Positions 42,975 to 51,357 of a stretch of DNA of 64,000 nt are shown piece after piece. The notes below the pieces were generated by a model. It was given only the letters and a program-made list of their open reading frames with translations. It had not been told where the DNA came from and ran no database searches. Numbering within the stretch: position 1 is the stretch's first letter; every line of letters begins with the position of its first letter. The position numbers and the translations under genes are program-made. The stretch is taken from positions 3,968,001 to 4,032,000 of the forward strand of contig OW818688.1 in NCBI GenBank assembly GCA_942493265.1, written 5' to 3'. The DNA comes from UBA12481 sp942493265. Its GTDB lineage: Bacteria; Bacteroidota; Bacteroidia; Bacteroidales; UBA12481.

Positions 42975-45599
42975 TTAATCAGCCATACTGATCTTCTTTT
43001 TAAAATCTACATTGACGATCCTTTTGAAAATCCTACGCAACACGCTTCTTCTTTTAGGAATCTCACCGATAATGCCTTCCAGCTGATCAACCTGGCATCC
43101 GTTCAGAAGCGCCAGAACCGTATGTTCCCCTGACGATTGGTACAATCGGAGGACCTCTTCGTCAGCCTTATTCCAGGTTCGGGTTGCCCTGCCAACCAAA
43201 ACAGAAAGATTGCCTGATTGAGTCAGGGTGGCCGGATATTCCTGCACCAGCAGGGCCGGCAGTTCAATGATCAGAAAATGGTATCCCTTTGTCAGGAAGG
43301 TGTAATTACGAAGGAGTTCATTAGTATTACGTATGCTGATAAAATTATCGGGTATGGCATATTCAAAGTCCCAGGCCTGAAGCGGTTGATCAAAACTGGC
43401 AAACTGCCGTTTCATCTCATCACTGGAACTTTTTTCCATAGGCTTAATATACAGCACTTTTGAACCGCTGGCCCGCAGCTTTTCAACCACACGGGTGGCG
43501 AGGTAAGTTTTACCTTCTTTTTCGCGGGTGCTTATGAAAAACACCATAAAAGGCAGATCATTGTGACTTTTCAGTTTAAGATCCTCCAATCTGATCCGTT
43601 GGGCGATCTGGTCGATGGCACGTGAAGATATCAGCGGGTAATTAATACTGCTATCAGGATCCAATGGAATTCTCGGAAAAGCGCCCATTAATTTCAAGCC
43701 GGAGAGTGCAGCGAAATGTGCCGGGAATTTGATGCTGGTATCCAGGAACTCAAGCAGGATGATCAAAGAGGCGGTGATTACCAAACCGGCCATGAAAGCC
43801 GCGATAATGGTGATCATCCGTTTGGATGCATTCGGTTTAATCGGATAAACGGGATTGTCAATAATCTGAATATCTGACTGCTCCACGTTTTTCTGCTTCA
43901 TTATACTAATATTCAGATTATTCAGGTGGTTCATATAATCCTGCTGAGCCAGATTGATTTCCCGGTCGATCTTTTTCAGCTGGCTTCCGAGCGGAGCAAA
44001 CTCATCATACTTTTTCAGAAAAGCATTTTTCCGCTCGGTCAGGGTAATATACCGTGCCTGGCTCTCCTCCACCTCAATTGCCTTTTCGAGCCATTTCTGC
44101 AGAACACTCTGAATATTCAGTCCCTGAACGGTGCGGTTTATCTCAAACGATACCAGTAATTCCCTGTTCAGTTCAATCTTGAGACGTTGCACTTCCGATT
44201 TCAAACGGGTGAGTGCATCGATATCCGGAGCAGATTTAACCTCCTCCATGGACACCTGCAGGGCAACTTCATAGAGTTGCCGGCGCTTTTCGAGAATGGC
44301 ATTATTTTGAAAAACAGACCTGCCTTTTTCGCCAAGATTCTCTTCCACCAGAATCAGGGCAGTTCTTGCAGCAGAAAGTTTGCCTGCCTCTTCATACCAA
44401 TCGCGGTCGAGCGATTCCTTCTGTTCCGAAATAAACTTGGTTTGCTCATCATAGTTGATGATCCGGTTTTTCATCCTGAATTCCAGCAGGTTCTGCTCCA
44501 GGCTGTCGAGCTGCATTTTTGCCGCATTTACCCGTTGCCTGAAATATTCCGATACCTGCCCGGTTTGGGTTGTCGTTATCGACTGATATTGCGACTTGAA
44601 AACATCCGTAATGATTTTCAGAGTTTGCATGCAAACAGCAGGGTCGTTGGATTCATAAGATAGTTTGACCAGATCGGAGCTTTGAATGCGGGTCACCTTT
44701 AAGCTTGCAATTTTTTGCACGCTGTAGAATGGGTTTGCCGACTGGAGGGTTCTGGAGAGGAAATTCTTCTGATCGGCATTTTTAACATCAGTAAGCGCAT
44801 TAACCAGATATTCGTAACGCGACGAATACCCTGTATTTACCATGACTTCTCCGGAAATATCCGGCCCATCGGACGGTTCGGATTCCGGCTGATAGGTATC
44901 CACAACAACAGGAACCTGCCGGGTGATAAGGGTATCCTCCCAATAAGGCTCAGAAACAGTGCCTACAATCAGTCGCCGGCCTCCATTGAAAGGAGGCATT
45001 GGCGAATTCATGCGCCTTAATTCCTGCAGGGTCAATCCGAATTTCTCACAGATTACATTCGGGCTATCCCCTGCCTTGATTGTATAATAGTTCTTTTTAA
45101 AGCGGAATCGCTGCACCTTTTCGGTTATCGTTTGTGATTCCAATATGGTATCCTTTACTTTTTGCAGTGGGGCTTCATTTACAACGGGCCGGGAATCGGA
45201 AGCATTAAAACTGTTTTCAACAATTCTTTTGATTTCCGGAGGTATATCGGACATTAATTTCTCCCAGGTTTCAGGCATGCAATATTCAGGATCCGGTTCT
45301 GAAAGAACCAGGTGCTGAGCCATGAGCCGTATTCCTGTTTTCTCCTGGGTTTCGCGGCTTTTAATAATATTAATGAGGTTATCAAACTGGGCATTATTTG
45401 AAAAAAGATCAAACCTTGAATTAGCACCGGACTCGATGTCATAACCCGTTGCAATTCCGGTATAAACTGTGGTAGATGAAGTGTATGTTTTTGGTTGGTT
45501 GCGAGTTGCAAAATAAACTAGAATGGCCATACCGAAAGCCACTCCGAAAATCAGAAACACATTTTTTATCAGTAAGCGGATAAAATACAAAAGGTTCAT
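42975..45599 (-). CDS. Wzz/BY-kinase-like chain-length protein with a periplasmic LysM domain
   Basis: An 874-residue inner-membrane protein. TM1 is at about 12-31; a Wzz-type start (TYTSSTTVYTGIATG) and a LysM-like module at about 171-213 (YYTIKAGDSPNVICEKFG) follow. Long coiled coils occupy about 330-580, the PxxP-type region VYPIKPNASKR and TM2 lie near 610-640, then comes a cytoplasmic P-loop domain. Walker A survives as STREKEGKT, but the Walker A' region reads VLYIKPMEK (usual DxD lost) and Walker B ends in Glu. The last 35 residues contain no tyrosine, so the autophosphorylated Tyr cluster of BY-kinases is missing. LysM suggests peptidoglycan or glycan binding. It overlaps the upstream gene by ATGA. 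Confidence 0.87.
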   Translation of the reverse strand: MNLLYFIRLLIKNVFLIFGVAFGMAILVYFATRNQPKTYTSSTTVYTGIATGYDIESGANSRFDLFSNNAQFDNLINIIKSRETQEKTGIRLMAQHLVLSEPDPEYCMPETWEKLMSDIPPEIKRIVENSFNASDSRPVVNEAPLQKVKDTILESQTITEKVQRFRFKKNYYTIKAGDSPNVICEKFGLTLQELRRMNSPMPPFNGGRRLIVGTVSEPYWEDTLITRQVPVVVDTYQPESEPSDGPDISGEVMVNTGYSSRYEYLVNALTDVKNADQKNFLSRTLQSANPFYSVQKIASLKVTRIQSSDLVKLSYESNDPAVCMQTLKIITDVFKSQYQSITTTQTGQVSEYFRQRVNAAKMQLDSLEQNLLEFRMKNRIINYDEQTKFISEQKESLDRDWYEEAGKLSAARTALILVEENLGEKGRSVFQNNAILEKRRQLYEVALQVSMEEVKSAPDIDALTRLKSEVQRLKIELNRELLVSFEINRTVQGLNIQSVLQKWLEKAIEVEESQARYITLTERKNAFLKKYDEFAPLGSQLKKIDREINLAQQDYMNHLNNLNISIMKQKNVEQSDIQIIDNPVYPIKPNASKRMITIIAAFMAGLVITASLIILLEFLDTSIKFPAHFAALSGLKLMGAFPRIPLDPDSSINYPLISSRAIDQIAQRIRLEDLKLKSHNDLPFMVFFISTREKEGKTYLATRVVEKLRASGSKVLYIKPMEKSSSDEMKRQFASFDQPLQAWDFEYAIPDNFISIRNTNELLRNYTFLTKGYHFLIIELPALLVQEYPATLTQSGNLSVLVGRATRTWNKADEEVLRLYQSSGEHTVLALLNGCQVDQLEGIIGEIPKRRSVLRRIFKRIVNVDFKKKISMAD

Positions 45600-46396
45600 A
45601 AAGGGTTTTTATTCAATTCTTCAAATGTCATTCCGATCAGACTTTCCAAAAGTAAGTAAGTCTCACGAAATTCCTTTATATTAAGTTGATAACCCTGATC
45701 GGCCTTAATACTGATTTCTTTTATTCGGGCAAATTCAAGCAATGGTATATCTCCGGCCTTAAATTGCTGTTCCGCATAAAAGCAATTCCCCTGCTGAACG
45801 GCAACCTCATCTTCGCTGATGGCAACAATTTCCTTATAAGATACCAGCTTGTTCCACAGGCGGATAACATCATCCTTTATCATCCGCTTTAAATCCTCCA
45901 GCTTATATTCCTCATATTTATACTGTGATTCGGCAACTCCGTTTTTCGGCTTCAGGTCGAGGGCATCGAATATCGACATTTGCAGGCGTGTGCCGACATT
46001 ATATCGCATGCTATTGGCATTGTCAATGCCTGCAATCATAATATCTATCGACCCGTACCGCACTTCAGTGAAAAACAGAAGGTATCTGCCCCAGTCGTGT
46101 TTGGCAGATTTCTTTTGCCAGTCTCTCATAAAAATAAGAGCGCTCTGCTGTTTCAGCAGCGGGGAATTCGTTTGGGCTGCTGTGATAAGTTTTCCGAGGG
46201 GTGGAATTTTAAATTCCGTAATTCCGGCAACTTGTGGCACATCCGGATTAGTGATCAGTCCGGAATCAATTGAACCGGCCGACTTTTCCTGACCCAGGCC
46301 GGTAACAGGAAAGCCTGTTGCAGCGCCAAGAATCAATAAAAAAGTAATCGCTTTAACAAAAGATCCTTTTTCAATCATAATCTTATTTTTAAACAT
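45596..46396 (-). CDS. Exported TolC-like protein of the exopolysaccharide operon
   Basis: A 266-residue protein; a start at 46378 (MIEKGSFVKA) is equally possible and would avoid an 8-bp overlap. A signal peptide ends near VTGLGQE. The mature part begins with LGKLITAAQTNSPLLKQQSA and later has long helices (KYEEYKLEDLKRMIKDDVIRLWNKLVSYKE, AEQQFKAGDIPLLEFARIKE). Both resemble one repeat of outer-membrane efflux proteins (TolC/OEP), which normally have two repeats and about 430-500 residues. It may therefore be a half-length, reduced TolC relative acting as periplasmic or outer-membrane part of polysaccharide export. No Wza-type export lipoprotein is present in the window. Family call is tentative. 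Confidence 0.6.
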   Translation of the reverse strand: MFKNKIMIEKGSFVKAITFLLILGAATGFPVTGLGQEKSAGSIDSGLITNPDVPQVAGITEFKIPPLGKLITAAQTNSPLLKQQSALIFMRDWQKKSAKHDWGRYLLFFTEVRYGSIDIMIAGIDNANSMRYNVGTRLQMSIFDALDLKPKNGVAESQYKYEEYKLEDLKRMIKDDVIRLWNKLVSYKEIVAISEDEVAVQQGNCFYAEQQFKAGDIPLLEFARIKEISIKADQGYQLNIKEFRETYLLLESLIGMTFEELNKNPL

Positions 46397-47564
46397 CCTC
46401 TTTCTGCATAAAAGCAGTAAATGTCATAAAGATAATTTTGATATCACCCCAAAATGTAAAGTGCCGTGCATATTCATTATCAAGCGACTTCCTTTCCTCG
46501 TTCGACATTTCAGCGCCGCCCCGTTTGCTAACCTGCCAGAGCCCGGTAATTCCTGCCGGAGCCAGAAACCGCTCGGTCCAGTCGTCGGAGGTAAGCAATT
46601 CCGCTTCATACAAAGGGATCGGACGATTTCCAACAACTGACATTTCACCGCGTAAAACATTGACCAGCTGGGGTAATTCATCGATACTGGTTTTTCGGAT
46701 CAATCTACCTACCCTGGTTACCCTCGGATCGTTTTTTATTTTATTGAATGTTTTTCCCAGCTTTTCACGTTTTACCCTCAGGTATTGATTTTCGCAAATC
46801 TCATGGTGCTTGATATATAATAGGGTTGAGCAGGGATGGCCAAGTGCTTTGCAATCCGGACAATCGGCAGCGAAAGGCTCTTCCTTTTCCTTTTCGGTAT
46901 ATTGATTCAGGTGCTTCAGTTCCTTGAGTTTGGCATCAGCACCGATAAACATGGATCTGAATTTAAAGAACGGGAAAATGGTATATCCGGCACCCACCCT
47001 TTTAGCTGCATAGAAAACCGGGCCTTTTGACTCAATGCGGATAGCCAGAGCAACCAACAGAAATAAGGGTGAGAGTAAAAGTAAAACCAGCGAAGCAAAC
47101 ACAATATCAAACAGCCGCTTGATGAGGGGAATCTTAATTTTCTTTTGTTTGGCTTCAACGAGTGAAACGATGGACTTCAACTTTTTATAGGGTATCAGGA
47201 ATTCAAGCCGCCGGATTATATTATCAGTTACCACCGGCTTCTGATAATAATCATCCACCCCCAGATGAAGCGCCTTAACCATCTCTTCGCGGGTTACGGC
47301 ATCGTCGAGCAAAATATAAGGAACTGTTTGATATATAACATTTTGCATCAGCTCATCATGAAGGGCATACCCTGTCATACCCTGAAGGATCACTTCTGAA
47401 AGGATTGCTGAAGGAACAGGGTTTGCTTCCAGCCAGTTTATAGCCTGAAATCCATTATCAGCCTGGTAGATCTTAACGGCAGGGACAGAATAGAAACTTT
47501 CAATCAAAGCTTCATCTTTACCCACGTAAAGGATTGCCAGAGGAGCATTGTCCGGTGAATTCAT
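46389..47564 (-). CDS. Pseudo-receiver fused to polyprenyl-phosphate sugar phosphotransferase
   Basis: A 391-residue protein. Residues 8-125 are a receiver (CheY-like) fold. The acceptor position holds Glu57 (AILSEVILQGMTG) instead of Asp, the N-terminal acidic pair is replaced by Gly-Lys, and the conserved Lys remains in YYQKPV. Residues 150-391 are a bacterial sugar transferase (PF02397; WbaP/WcaJ type). They start with a membrane helix (KRLFDIVFASLVLLLLSPLF), then AKRVGAGYTIFPFFKFRSM, RKTSIDELPQLVNVLRGEMSVVGNRP and APAGITGLWQVS. An insertion near 230-262 has CPDC and two more Cys, a possible metal site. It starts polysaccharide repeat-unit assembly on undecaprenyl phosphate. It lies 3 bp after a true response-regulator gene. 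Confidence 0.9.
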   Translation of the reverse strand: MNSPDNAPLAILYVGKDEALIESFYSVPAVKIYQADNGFQAINWLEANPVPSAILSEVILQGMTGYALHDELMQNVIYQTVPYILLDDAVTREEMVKALHLGVDDYYQKPVVTDNIIRRLEFLIPYKKLKSIVSLVEAKQKKIKIPLIKRLFDIVFASLVLLLLSPLFLLVALAIRIESKGPVFYAAKRVGAGYTIFPFFKFRSMFIGADAKLKELKHLNQYTEKEKEEPFAADCPDCKALGHPCSTLLYIKHHEICENQYLRVKREKLGKTFNKIKNDPRVTRVGRLIRKTSIDELPQLVNVLRGEMSVVGNRPIPLYEAELLTSDDWTERFLAPAGITGLWQVSKRGGAEMSNEERKSLDNEYARHFTFWGDIKIIFMTFTAFMQKEDV

Positions 47565-47567
47565 CGC

Positions 47568-47954
47568 TTAAATTTTTTCTATTAGCCTGATTCTCATCAT
47601 AATATCTATTTTGATTGATAGCTCCTCGGGATTAAACGGTTTAATCATAAAATCAAGTGCTCCTGCTTTCAGGCATTTGACCCTTTCGGCACTTGAATCC
47701 ACTCCGGAAAGCATCATTACCGGGATAGCGTTGAAAAATCCACTGGATTTCACCTGTTTAAGCAGTTCCAATCCGTCCATGCCGGGCATTTCCAGATCGA
47801 CCAGCATTAAATCCGGAATATTTCCGCCCTGAAGCCAGGTTAAAGCTTCCTGACCATCGGCCATAGCTGCAACCTCATATTGATTACTCAGGAACTTCTC
47901 CAACAAAGTTCTGATGGTAATTTCGTCATCGACAACCAAAATTTTCTTTTTCAT
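47568..47954 (-). CDS. Single-domain response regulator (CheY-like)
   Basis: A 128-residue receiver domain with nothing attached. The acidic pair is in ILVVDDE (Asp9, Asp10), the phosphate acceptor is Asp53 in LVDLEMPGMDG, the Thr/Ser position is in MMLSGV, and the Lys is in MIKPFNPEE. All are intact, so it should be phosphorylatable. It is the first gene of the exopolysaccharide operon and precedes the gene for a receiver-sugar transferase fusion by 3 bp. It may act by protein contact, possibly on that fusion or the LysM-Wzz protein. No kinase gene is adjacent; the hybrid kinases at 26627-33014 are 14 kb away. Confidence 0.93.
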   Translation of the reverse strand: MKKKILVVDDEITIRTLLEKFLSNQYEVAAMADGQEALTWLQGGNIPDLMLVDLEMPGMDGLELLKQVKSSGFFNAIPVMMLSGVDSSAERVKCLKAGALDFMIKPFNPEELSIKIDIMMRIRLIEKI

Positions 47955-48050
47955 AATCCAGATATTTTTTTGACCCTGCCTGCTTCCCTTTTCAATGATT
48001 AGTAAAAATATAACAATTTGCCTTAAAAGATCAGGATTTTAGACCAACAG

Positions 48051-48066
48051 AGTGACGTTCGTCACA
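48051..48066. promoter_or_regulatory. CRP/FNR-like palindrome between the two exopolysaccharide arms
   Basis: AGTGA-CGTTCG-TCACA matches the CRP-family consensus TGTGA-N6-TCACA at nine of ten fixed positions. The core GTGACG-TT-CGTCAC is perfectly symmetrical. It lies 97 bp upstream of the response-regulator gene and 121 bp upstream of ugd, well placed to control both divergent operons. The rest of the 233-bp interval (47955-48187) is AT-rich with no other clear signal. Confidence 0.5.
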
Positions 48067-48187
48067 ATTTTGATAAAAGTGATGAGTTACTTATGGGAAC
48101 CCACTATATTTAAGCATGAATTTCTTTTAGCAGTTGTGCTTCCATAAGCATTGCAGGATAAAATAATTAACGATAATCTCATAAATA

Positions 48188-49510
48188 ATGAAAATCTCTA
48201 TTGTAGGTACCGGTTATGTAGGGTTAGTCACCGGAACCTGTTTTGCTGAAACCGGTGTAACCGTGACTTGCGTGGATATTGACGAAAAAAAAATTGAACT
48301 CCTGAATCATGGCCAGGTTCCGATTTACGAGCCCGGGCTTGACGATATGATCAAGAGAAATGTGGAAAAGGAGCGGTTGTTCTTCACAACGAAAATTGAA
48401 GAAAGCCTGTCGGAAGCCAACGTTGCCTTTATTGCAGTCGGGACCCCTCCTGACGAAGACGGTAGTGCTGATCTCCGTTATGTACTGGGAGTTGCCCGGG
48501 ATATTGGCAAATACATGGACCATTACCTGGTTGTGGTTACCAAGAGTACCGTGCCGATCGGTACTGCCATCAAGGTAAGGGCTGCGGTTAAGAGTGAACT
48601 CGAGAAGCGGGGCGTGGATATTGAATTCGATGTTGCCTCCAATCCCGAATTTTTGAAGGAAGGATCGGCCATTGCCGACTTTTTAAAGCCCGACCGAATT
48701 GTTTGCGGGATTGACTCGGAAAAAGCAGAAAAAACTCTTGCCCGTTTATACAAACCATTTGTCCTGAACGGACATCCGTTGCTGTTCATGGATATCCCAT
48801 CTGCTGAGATGACCAAATATGCGGCAAATTCGATGCTGGCAACCAAGATCAGTTTCATGAATGATGTTTCGAACCTTTGTGAAATCGTAGGTGCCGATGT
48901 TGACATGGTAAGAAAAGGAATCGGCAGCGATACGAGGATCGGAACAAAATTCATTTATCCGGGGGTAGGTTATGGCGGAAGCTGTTTCCCTAAGGATGTT
49001 AAAGCCCTAATCCGGACAGCCTCGGAATATGGTTACCCGATGCGTGTGCTTCAATCGGTTGAGGATGTAAACGATGACCAGAAAAAGGTCATGTTCAATA
49101 AGATCAGCAAGTACTTTAACGGTCAGCTGGCCGGTAAAACCATAGCCATCTGGGGTTTGGCATTCAAGCCCAATACAGATGACATGCGAGAAGCCCCTTC
49201 GCTGGTTCTGATTGAACAGCTGGTAGCTGCAGGTTCACGTGTGATAGCGTATGATCCGGTTGCAATACATGAAACACAAAGAAAGATAGGTGATATAATC
49301 ACCTATGTTACTGATCAGTATGAAGCCCTGATTGATGCAGATGCCCTGGTGCTGCTCACAGAATGGAATGAGTTCCGCGTGCCGAAATACAAAATCATGG
49401 CTAAATTGATGAAGAACCATGTTGTATTTGACGGGAGGAACATTTATGACCCGGAAGAGATGCAGGAAGTAGGATTTAAATACTTCGGCATGGGTCGGAA
49501 AGTCAGATAA
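48188..49510 (+). CDS. ugd: UDP-glucose 6-dehydrogenase
   Basis: A 440-residue enzyme that oxidises UDP-glucose twice to UDP-glucuronate with NAD. It shows the NAD-binding start ISIVGTGYVGLVTGTCFAE, the phrase ASNPEFLKEGSAI, and the catalytic cysteine Cys266 in GYGGSCFPKD. The C-terminal UDP-binding domain contains WGLAFKPNTDDMREAPS. Length and motifs are ordinary. It is the first gene of the plus-strand nucleotide-sugar operon and is followed after 12 bp by the UDP-xylose synthase gene, which uses its product. Confidence 0.97.
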   Translation: MKISIVGTGYVGLVTGTCFAETGVTVTCVDIDEKKIELLNHGQVPIYEPGLDDMIKRNVEKERLFFTTKIEESLSEANVAFIAVGTPPDEDGSADLRYVLGVARDIGKYMDHYLVVVTKSTVPIGTAIKVRAAVKSELEKRGVDIEFDVASNPEFLKEGSAIADFLKPDRIVCGIDSEKAEKTLARLYKPFVLNGHPLLFMDIPSAEMTKYAANSMLATKISFMNDVSNLCEIVGADVDMVRKGIGSDTRIGTKFIYPGVGYGGSCFPKDVKALIRTASEYGYPMRVLQSVEDVNDDQKKVMFNKISKYFNGQLAGKTIAIWGLAFKPNTDDMREAPSLVLIEQLVAAGSRVIAYDPVAIHETQRKIGDIITYVTDQYEALIDADALVLLTEWNEFRVPKYKIMAKLMKNHVVFDGRNIYDPEEMQEVGFKYFGMGRKVR

Positions 49511-49522
49511 TCTTATCAGATA

Positions 49523-50455
49523 ATGAAAAAAATATTAGTCACCGGGGGGGCCGGTTTTATCGGCTCCCACCTGTGTGAACGGTTGCTTAATGAAGGCAAT
49601 GAAGTGATATGCCTCGACAACTATTTCACCGGCAGTAAACAGAACGTTGTTCACCTTTTAAACAATCCGTACTTTGAGCTGATCCGGCATGATGTCACTG
49701 AGCCGTTCTTCATCGAGGTGGATGAAATTTACAACCTCGCTTGTCCGGCATCTCCGATCCATTACCAGTACAATCCCATAAAAACGATCAAGACATCGGT
49801 TATGGGTGCGATAAATATGCTGGGATTGGCCAAGCGTATCAAGGCTAAAATTCTTCAGGCCTCAACAAGTGAGGTTTATGGCGACCCGAAAATTCATCCG
49901 CAAACGGAGGATTACTGGGGGCATGTAAACCCGATCGGCACCCGTTCATGCTATGATGAAGGGAAAAGATGTGCAGAATCATTGTTCATGAATTACCATC
50001 AGCAGAACGACGTCAGGATTAAAATCATCAGGATATTCAATACGTACGGTACTCGCATGCATCCACAGGATGGAAGGGTTGTTTCCAATTTTATCATCCA
50101 GGCTCTTCATAATGAAGATATCACCATTTATGGAAGTGGCAATCAAACGCGTAGTTTTCAATATGTTGACGATCTGGTCGAAGGCATGACCCGTATGATG
50201 GCCACCGGGGATGAATTTGTGGGTCCGGTTAACATTGGCAATCCCCGTGAATTTACCATCCGGGAGCTGGCAGAAAAAGTAATTGAGCTCACCGGTGCAA
50301 AATCAAAACTGATATTCATGCCATTGCCGCAGGATGACCCCACACAGCGTCAGCCTGATATCTCATTAGCCAAAGAGAAACTATCCGGTTGGGAACCAAA
50401 AATTCATCTGGAGGAAGGACTTCTCAAAACCATTGCCTATTTTAAACAGTTGTAA
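49523..50455 (+). CDS. uxs: UDP-glucuronate decarboxylase (UDP-xylose synthase), SDR family
   Basis: A 310-residue short-chain dehydrogenase/reductase. The NAD motif is TGGAGFIGSHLCERL. The UXS-specific phrases are YNLACPASPIHYQYNPIKT and ASTSEVYGDPKIHPQTEDYWG, followed by the catalytic tyrosine in RSCYDEGKR. It converts UDP-glucuronate to UDP-xylose and CO2. The preceding ugd gene supplies the substrate. It could be confused with dTDP-glucose 4,6-dehydratase (RfbB), but the decarboxylase phrases rule that out. This predicts xylose, or another C4-modified pentose, in the polysaccharide. The stop lies 13 bp before the rfbA start. Confidence 0.93.
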   Translation: MKKILVTGGAGFIGSHLCERLLNEGNEVICLDNYFTGSKQNVVHLLNNPYFELIRHDVTEPFFIEVDEIYNLACPASPIHYQYNPIKTIKTSVMGAINMLGLAKRIKAKILQASTSEVYGDPKIHPQTEDYWGHVNPIGTRSCYDEGKRCAESLFMNYHQQNDVRIKIIRIFNTYGTRMHPQDGRVVSNFIIQALHNEDITIYGSGNQTRSFQYVDDLVEGMTRMMATGDEFVGPVNIGNPREFTIRELAEKVIELTGAKSKLIFMPLPQDDPTQRQPDISLAKEKLSGWEPKIHLEEGLLKTIAYFKQL

Positions 50456-50468
50456 AATCAATAGTACC

Positions 50469-51350
50469 ATGAAAGGAATCATCCTGGCCGGAGGAGCCGG
50501 AACCCGTTTATACCCGCTTACCAAGAGTATCTCCAAACAGATTGTACCGATTTATGATAAACCCATGATTTACTATCCGTTATCCGTGCTTATGCTTGCC
50601 GGATTGCGGGAAATTCTGGTGATATCAACGCCAAAGGATCTCCACTTATATCAGGATCTGTTTGGCACCGGCGAACAATTGGGATTAAAAATCTCGTATG
50701 AGGAACAGCCATCGCCAGATGGTCTCGCACAAGCCTTTCTGATCGGAGAGAAATTTCTGGATGGAGATGAAGCCTGTCTGGTTTTGGGTGATAACATCTT
50801 TTATGGTTACAATTTTGGAAAGATCGTGGAAGAGGCTTCCAAGGTTAAAGCCGGAGCCCTTGTTTTTGGTTATTATGTTACTGATCCTGAAAGATATGGA
50901 GTAGCCGAATTTGATGATACCGGAAAGGTATTAAGCATTGAAGAAAAGCCGCTTGTACCTAAATCAAATTATGCCGTAACCGGTCTTTACTTCTATGATA
51001 AAACTGTGGTAGACAAGGCTAAATCGCTCAAACCATCGGTACGCGGCGAACTGGAAATTACCGACCTGAACCGGTTATACCTGGAAGAGGGATCGCTGCA
51101 GGTTAGTCTGCTGGGACGGGGAATGGCCTGGCTTGATACCGGCACGCACGACAGCTTGCTTCAGGCATCCAATTTCATTTCAACCATTGAACAGCGGCAA
51201 GGCCTTAAGGTTGCCTGTATTGAGGAAATTGCATACAAAAAGGGCTATATTACCCAGCAGCAACTAACCGATCTGGCCATACCCTTAAAGAACAATCAAT
51301 ATGGACAATATCTACTGGCCATTGCCAGTGAGAAAATAAAAAACTGGTAG
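50469..51350 (+). CDS. rfbA: Glucose-1-phosphate thymidylyltransferase
   Basis: A 293-residue nucleotidyltransferase making dTDP-glucose from dTTP and glucose 1-phosphate. ATG 50469 (MKGIILAGGAGTRLYPLT) is chosen because the frame upstream runs into the previous gene and the usual protein begins here. Other marks are SKQIVPIYDKPMIYYPLS, GDNIFYG, and GMAWLDTGTHDSLLQAS, all typical of RfbA/RmlA. It begins dTDP-rhamnose synthesis, continued by the two genes that follow. The second enzyme, RfbB, is not in the window. Confidence 0.96.
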   Translation: MKGIILAGGAGTRLYPLTKSISKQIVPIYDKPMIYYPLSVLMLAGLREILVISTPKDLHLYQDLFGTGEQLGLKISYEEQPSPDGLAQAFLIGEKFLDGDEACLVLGDNIFYGYNFGKIVEEASKVKAGALVFGYYVTDPERYGVAEFDDTGKVLSIEEKPLVPKSNYAVTGLYFYDKTVVDKAKSLKPSVRGELEITDLNRLYLEEGSLQVSLLGRGMAWLDTGTHDSLLQASNFISTIEQRQGLKVACIEEIAYKKGYITQQQLTDLAIPLKNNQYGQYLLAIASEKIKNW

Positions 51351-51357
51351 AAATAAT

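Noticed and set aside
49523..50455. Annotation as dTDP-glucose 4,6-dehydratase (rfbB)
   Set aside because: Sequence phrases match UDP-xylose synthase, and the ugd gene next to it supplies that substrate.
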